Assembly: GCA_014898425.1 (NCBI GenBank)
Contig: RCSZ01000013.1
Span: 930,001 to 994,000 of the forward strand
Length of the DNA: 64,000 nucleotides
DNA from: Botryotinia globosa
Lineage: Eukaryota; Ascomycota; Leotiomycetes; Helotiales; Sclerotiniaceae
Reading direction: 5' to 3'
Below the pieces are notes generated by a model, which saw only the letters and a list, made by a program, of their open reading frames with translations, searched no databases and was not told the DNA's origin. This document shows, piece by piece, positions 58,229 to 64,000 of the stretch (position 1 is the stretch's first letter; each line of letters begins with the position of its first letter). Made by a program: the position numbers and the translations under genes.

Positions 58229-61200
58229 ATGAACGATGAAAATGTACCTCTACCTCGAACTCCACATACGCCCAACTCACACAAGCTCCCCGATTTGGGA
58301 CGGACATCTTCCCAAAAGAAAGCTCGACAAATCTTTGATAGTTTAAGAGGTTTGAAGTCACGCGGGAGACCCAACATTGATTTGGAAGATAAGGGAGGCC
58401 ATTCTGCTGGTCCTTCTAGCCCCATTCGTCGCAGAAATTCAACATGGGACTTCTTAGGGACTGTTCGTACAAAGAGATCTGGCGAATTCGGTTCTCCTGA
58501 GAATGAAAGACCTCTTACCACAACTCCTCTCAAAGCAGAGCCGCAAATCAGTAAGTAACGATGATCTTAAATTCTCCGCGTTGATCTAATATTAGATTTG
58601 TAGACGAGGCATCGAAACTACTTCCGAGAAGACGAAAGAGTCTCGTTAACATAATTGGAACATTCTCCAGCAAGGTGTCCCCTAGACGTGGTACAACCCT
58701 TCGTGAAAACACTCTCGAGGAAGAGATATTACCAAATCATTGTGAAGAGGACGTTTTTGCCGAGAAGTTGGTGAAAGAGTTGATAAATTTGAAAGCGAAT
58801 GATTCGAGTCCTTTGCAGACATCAGCATCTGATGGCCAATCAAGATTTCCTCAGGAACGATTAGGAGGAATTAAGAATTTGGAAGAGGATGTCAACACCA
58901 TTATCCAAGGTGAGTTTATCAATATGTCGCAATGATTTTGCATGGAAGGAACATGTCTAAACAATACTCAAGATCTTCAAAGACTGCGACAGTCTGAAGA
59001 TTCACCTAATGGTCGAGCGGGATACGACGCAAACAGTTGTGAGTTTTCCTACTTCCAATACTCTAGAGGTATGCGTTTTGACACTTTGACTGCAGGGACG
59101 AGTCAAGCGCAAACACTAAAAAGTGTGGGGTCTAACGAGCACTTGACAAGCCAATCTCCAACAACAGAAGTAGATGAAGATGAATCAAAAACGCCAGACT
59201 CATATCTTTGCTCGATGATTAAGTCTTTTGACGACTATAACAATCAACCATCTGCCGCCAAAGGAAAAGATTTGAATGTCTCTCCATCGCCCTCCCCTGA
59301 CAAGTTACACCCAACCAAACCCGTTGATTTTCTGAAGGATTCGAGCCCAGATGTGATTCCTGAGAGATCAGGTCCAAGGTGATGGTTTCTTGCAAGTTGC
59401 AAATCATAGCTAACGTTTATTCTAGCAATCAATTTATGCATACAATTTCATCAATAGGTTGCCAAACTAACACACCGGCAATACCAGAGCGAAAATGTCA
59501 CCAGGGGACACAGCCAATGATTAAAATTCGGAAAGTGACATCTGATTTTAAATCTGACTCGGCATTCGAGGATCAGATAGCTCCATCGCCACCAACTTGG
59601 CAAGCCACAGCGAAATTTAGAAACGCAATGCTGGAAAGCAGAGCCAGAGTTCCTTATCAATTCAATGGAAATGATGTTCAAAAGGTCGATTCCCCTTCTG
59701 TTAACTCGGTTGAAGAACGAAAGAGTCACTGTAAGAACTTACAGCCACCCCCATCCAAGTTCAATGAATCAGATCAACAGAGAGTTGCCCGTAATATTAA
59801 GCATACTGTAAATAGAATGACAAAGAACCTCCATCTTTCATGTTCCTCGGAAGACACAATAGAAGATTGGGACGAGGGGTTCTCAAAGGAGGAGGCATCT
59901 GACGGAGACCAAGAAACCATTCCAGAGACCGTCGAAGATTTTCATACAAAAACAATTGAGGAAGTCTCAGGCGTTAAGATGATACGCAAAAACATAAGTT
60001 CGTTCACTAGCAGGCAGTTTTTGGACGGCGCAATGTATGTCAGATATCCTCAAACAGAGGTCAAATGGCACCACATGCGATACTTCCCAACAGGAAGTCT
60101 TGCCATTTCAGACATTCGCAAACGGAACAAAGGGGAATACTCGGATACAGTATCATATTGCCCCGAAAAAACTTGCATTTACGTTCATCTATGGGGGAAG
60201 GTTCCAAAACCAGAGTCTGAGCTTAGTGTTCGCGTTAAATACCCGGAAACAAAGACTCGATGGGCTCGAACCAAACTCTATGACAACGGCGATCTTGCCA
60301 TGGCTGGTATTGACCAAGAGAATCAAGGTGAATTCTCAGACATTAGATACGATGCATCCGAACGCTGTTTTTATGTTTACGCATGGGGTGATATTGTTGA
60401 AGCACCGAAACGTGAGGTTCGCGTTGACTATTCAGAAATGAAAGCTGAATTGACAAGAACACAAACTTACGGAAAGAATGATTTAGCATTGGTTGATCTG
60501 TGTGAACAAAGACGTGGAAGTTTGTCAGAAGTCAGATACAATACCTCGGACCGCAGGTCCCAATCTTTCACATTGGATGAAGCTATGGATGAACTCCACA
60601 GTTGTCACTTCCCAGGTTTCCATGAATCCGAGACGGACCGCAAAGTTTGTCTTGGCTCTCCAGAATCGACTCAAACCCAAATTTTCGAACCTAAACCGGA
60701 TATCTCACGAGTTGAAATCGGCAATTCCACATTTGCTTGCAGTGCTCCCGAACAAAACTCGCGTGTAGAAGCACAAACGGCAGGTATTGAGCCAATTTAC
60801 AGAACCCGCGAGCCTGCATGGAGACCAACACTATCGCCTCTCGGTGATAGGGATGAGAGTGACCAAGACTTACCTGATTTCTCCGATTTAGAGAATGAGT
60901 TCCAACTTGTTACCATCAAATCTCCTGAAAGTTCTTCACTCAGTATAGAATCGCAAGAAGAATCAGAAGAAGTAGCTGGTGAGGATATTTCACTTAGCAA
61001 TGATATGAGCCTCTGCGTAGAAGCTGGAACTCCTCGAAAGTCAGATCATGAATTTATCACTGAATTATTCATGGGAAACGATTCTGATAGACCGGCACCT
61101 CTTCTTAGAGGCTCTAAGCAGATTCTTCAATATTTGGATAGCTTTGATGGTGTAAATCGCAGCGGAAATTCGATGCACGCAGATAATGATCTTCAGTCAA

Positions 61201-62636
61201 ATCGCAAGACCGCAACAAAGATATGGGCTGAATCCGGAGATGCTGAAGAAATATACCATTCTATTGAACCAACTCCTGAAAGCGTTCAAGCTATGATAGA
61301 CGAACTTTTCGCTCAAGCCACTCACCACGCAAAGCTTGAAGACTCTTCGGATGACGGAAATGCATCTTTCAAAATCGAAGTTGTCGAGGAAGAAACTAGA
61401 AAGTGTTCAAATTCGCCTTTTGAAAAAGTCCACAAGCACTCAAAGTTTCTTGATAACCAACTTCGCAGAGTTTCAGGACCCGACGAAGTTTCCAAGAACC
61501 AAGAAGAGATAGCTTCTGAAACGGGGGGTGCAAAAGAGCACACCATTTTCAATTTTGGCAAGGACACGATACATCGCAGGGAGCGTTCAAATGCCATTTC
61601 TGGAGAAGGTCCTTCAGTAGTTGTGCGGTCGAACACATTGGATGAGAATATATACATTCTTCCTATCGATAATATTGATTTATACGAAGAAACCGCAGGT
61701 TGTGGTGCTCCAAATTCACCCTGCCCTACAGGAATCGATGAGAATATAGCAGCGTTTTCTACTGACGCGGACTTGACAGTCTTGGTTCCAGAACCCATTG
61801 ATACTGCTACTGTAACTAACCACAAAGTGAATAATAATCTTTCCAGTCTTGATCTAGCCAAAGCAGATTTCGAGAACAAAGAAGAGGCAGCCAACATCAG
61901 GCCAGGTCTCTGGGCCGGCACCTGTACAAAAGAGCAGAATAAGTGGGATACATCCGCATGCACTAAATCATCTATATTCAGGAAACTAGGTCTTCAAGCC
62001 GCGCTTGCGCCAACAGCGTCCAAAATCGAGGAATTCGCAACATCTGATAACAAAAAAGACGAGCCAACAGATATTCCGAAAGGCAAGGAAACCCTAAATC
62101 AAAACCCCAGTCTTCGTGTAGAAACAGTATCGCAAGCATTTATAGACAGCGAGGTTTTCCCACAACTCAACACAAGAACTGAATCGAAGCGAGTCCATAC
62201 TTTAGTAAACATCTTTCACTCACGAGGAATGACGTCCCCATCTTCAGCTCAGCCGTTCTTAGAAAAATGTTCCTCTCCTCTCCAGCCAATCTCAACTCCC
62301 AAAAGAGTGGAGACATACACTCCAATTCAAGTTCCGAGAATAGTTACGCCTTCGGGGAAGATTTATAGTCCTGCGCAACTGGAGGAGGATAAGAAAGTTT
62401 CGAATCCAATTCAGAGGGTTCAGACGCCGGGAAGTGGGCTGGAGAAGCAGTGTAAAGGTAGAGGTTATTTTAGTGTGAACATGAGTGTGGATGATACGGA
62501 TGATGTAGATTTGAGTGGTGATGAGACGGAGATTAGTGAGGGGTTTGGCGAGAAGTTGGAGAGAATGAGGGTGAGTAAGTATTGCTTGATAAACGAAGAG
62601 GGGAATAGAACGGGTGAGAATGAAGTAGAGGTATGA
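58229..62636 (+). CDS. Large protein of unknown function with three internal repeats (4 exons, 1414 aa)
   Basis: Exons: 58229-58550, 58604-58909, 58973-59378 and 59426-62636, with introns of 47-63 bp, the last with branch GCTAAC. No known domain recognised. The N-terminus is basic with Ser/Pro sites (PLPRTPHTPNSHKLPDLGR), a likely kinase-target and nuclear segment. Residues about 548-602, 611-666 and 674-726 are three diverged repeats: V-x-Y-P-E-T, then Y-x-x-G-x-LA, then GE-x-SD, ending Y-V-x-x-WG in the first two. The rest is acidic, Ser/Glu-rich and probably disordered, with a Pro-rich part near 1310-1350. The C-terminus has DDTDDVDLSGDETEISEGF. The long open exon and phase-consistent joins make it a firm gene. 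Confidence 0.85.
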
Positions 62637-63124
62637 ACGGGTCATGGTTTTATAGAGGGGATAGGATGAGTGTATCATTATGACGGGTATTGTTATTGAG
62701 TAGAGTATGACTTGACAATCAATGATGCCGAGGAATGTTATTGGTATTGATGGAGTGCGAGAAGAGAGGCATGTCATCGCCAAAATTGAAACACATGGTA
62801 ATATTTTTATGTTGATGGTATACAATTCCGGGGAGGATAACACCAGATTGAGTAATCAGATAATTCTCAGAATTTGTCTTTGTAAGACTTAATCCATAAT
62901 AAAAGACAAATTCAATTTTACATCGTATCGTCTTTTCTGCGTTTCGCTTGTGAGGTAGATGAATTTTATTGGATATCAATTATTATGGATGATCTGTGGA
63001 TATAATGTATAGGTTGGGTATTTTATAATATGTAAGCTGATAGTGTACAGTATATAACATATGGGGTTCATCTCAGCGATCGTCCTGTGCATCAGGCAAT
63101 GCTGTCCGCCCCGGAAAACTAAAA

Positions 63125-64000
63125 TCAGAAACTAGCAGACGTCTCAGTAGTTGGCTTCCTATTTGCAAACGATGCCGGAGCCCCAACATTCGACTTCCTA
63201 TTCGCAAACGGTTGAACACGCGCCGCATATCCCTGAGTAGCAGCAAATGGAGCCAAGCCCCCCTTGACTGCTTTCTTGAATTGCATTTTCGAGAATTCAT
63301 GAGTGCGGCGATCGATAGGCTTTTGAAATTCAGGAGTTTGTTGATCGGTAGGGATTTGGGGTTCTTCATCATCATCTTTGGGCTCGAGCTTGTACTTGAA
63401 GCGGCCTGGATACTTTTTAGATCCGTCTTGCTGTTGTTTGGCACGTTCTTCGTAGGCCATGAGTTTATTTCGACGTGCGTATATCTCAGTGTATGTGTCA
63501 CGGGACACGAGACCTTTATCCATGAGCGTGTCGTAAGCGCCTATGATGCGACGGATAAGGAAGAGGACTTGGTCTTTGAACTCTTGGTTTTGGAAGTGAT
63601 CGTCGGTGACGGTGGGGTTTCCATAGGTGGCGAGAGCACGGAGGTTAAGGTACGAGGGACCTACGCGTTCGAGGGCACGGGAGATTTGTTTGCCTTGTTC
63701 GTATTTGGTAGGTCGGTTGCCGGAAGCTTTGCGGATGAGAGAGGAAGAGACAGCGACGTCCATGTAGGTTACTAGGGCTTTGATGTCTGGAACTGGGAGG
63801 TGCATCTGCATTATATCGAGAATTTTACCGGCGGTGGTGAAGACATTGGGGTTAATTTTGTCCCGAGCGCAAGTACTCATGGCGAGTTGAAAAATTTCAG
63901 GTTTTAAGGCTTCTTTGGGCATTGTTTGTAAAAGTTCCAGGACCTCTCGACTCGATCGGGAGACTCGGAGGATTCTCAGATATCTGTGGTAATTATCCGC
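63125..64000 (-). CDS. 3' part of a probable PPR-type protein, cut by the window edge
   Basis: The frame is open from 64,000 to the stop at 63,125 (291 codons), so the true start lies outside the window; the ATG at 63,922 is probably internal. The upstream residues NYHRYLRILRVSRSSREVLE followed by LLQTMPKEALKPEIFQLAMS have the helix-turn-helix spacing of pentatricopeptide repeats. Next come DIMQMHLPVPDIKALVTYMD and KQISRALERVGPSYLNLRAL. The last 90 residues are Lys/Gln/Pro-rich, with two copies of a FANRK motif (PFANRKSNVGAP, SFANRKPTTET). PPR proteins of fungi mostly serve mitochondrial RNA or ribosomes; that assignment is inference. Convergent with the repeat protein gene, 488 bp apart. Confidence 0.6.
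   Translation of the reverse strand, partial: ADNYHRYLRILRVSRSSREVLELLQTMPKEALKPEIFQLAMSTCARDKINPNVFTTAGKILDIMQMHLPVPDIKALVTYMDVAVSSSLIRKASGNRPTKYEQGKQISRALERVGPSYLNLRALATYGNPTVTDDHFQNQEFKDQVLFLIRRIIGAYDTLMDKGLVSRDTYTEIYARRNKLMAYEERAKQQQDGSKKYPGRFKYKLEPKDDDEEPQIPTDQQTPEFQKPIDRRTHEFSKMQFKKAVKGGLAPFAATQGYAARVQPFANRKSNVGAPASFANRKPTTETSASF

Noticed and set aside
1..64000. CRISPR arrays, prophage or bacterial operon features
   Set aside because: No regularly spaced repeats and no ribosome-binding-site-linked gene strings; genes are spliced and eukaryotic.

Overview
The window reads as nuclear DNA of a filamentous ascomycete. Genes have short introns (about 47-130 bp, a few of 300-430 bp) with GTRNGT-type donors, CTAAC-like branch points and YAG acceptors. 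Intergenic stretches are long, and islands of very AT-rich DNA look like repeats decayed by C-to-T mutation, as repeat-induced point mutation (RIP) would leave. A Leotiomycete such as Botrytis or Sclerotinia is my inference from general gene style; no marker proves it. I assembled exon structures by hand from splice sites, reading-frame continuity and recalled family sequences; no search was run.

Layout. 1-2.9 kb: no supported gene. 2.9-10.7 kb: URM1 (-) and ELP2 (+) diverge from one 514-bp spacer, followed by CAF16 (-) and a secreted type-B carboxylesterase (-). 11.4-12.8 kb: decayed AT-rich repeat. 13.3-14.6 kb: AIM6-like phosphodiesterase (-). 14.6-17.9 kb: empty. 17.9-24.9 kb: a small unknown protein, a secreted Ser/Thr-rich protein with a dibasic site, a doubtful ORF, a CLPTM1-family membrane protein and a wax-synthase-like acyltransferase. 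26.9-29.6 kb: a fused p-aminobenzoate synthase in one exon. 30.6-34.5 kb: VPS55 (-) and proteasome alpha6/PRE5 (+) diverge, then a LOG-family phosphoribohydrolase (-). 35-41.8 kb: poorly resolved, with one possible small gene and several coding-like fragments. 41.8-46 kb: SEC22 (-), a disordered acidic protein (+) and a DUF4267 membrane protein (-).

46.5-49.7 kb is a nest of decayed transposons: a foldback element with TA target duplications, split by a solo LTR that has its own 5-bp duplication, next to a degraded LTR-type element. A younger 906-bp copy of the foldback element lies at 51.35-52.26 kb. Between the two is an enoyl-CoA hydratase/isomerase gene (+) whose last tiny exon gives a peroxisomal-type end. 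After the second copy comes a MYND/pRiA4b-like gene with two frameshifts, each at a homopolymer. 56.1-64 kb: an RRM-like protein (-), a 1414-residue protein with three internal repeats (+) and the 3' part of a probable PPR protein (-) cut by the window edge.

Most genes are housekeeping. The clearest functional pairing is URM1 with ELP2: both act on wobble uridine 34 of tRNAs, by thiolation and by Elongator-dependent carboxymethylation respectively.
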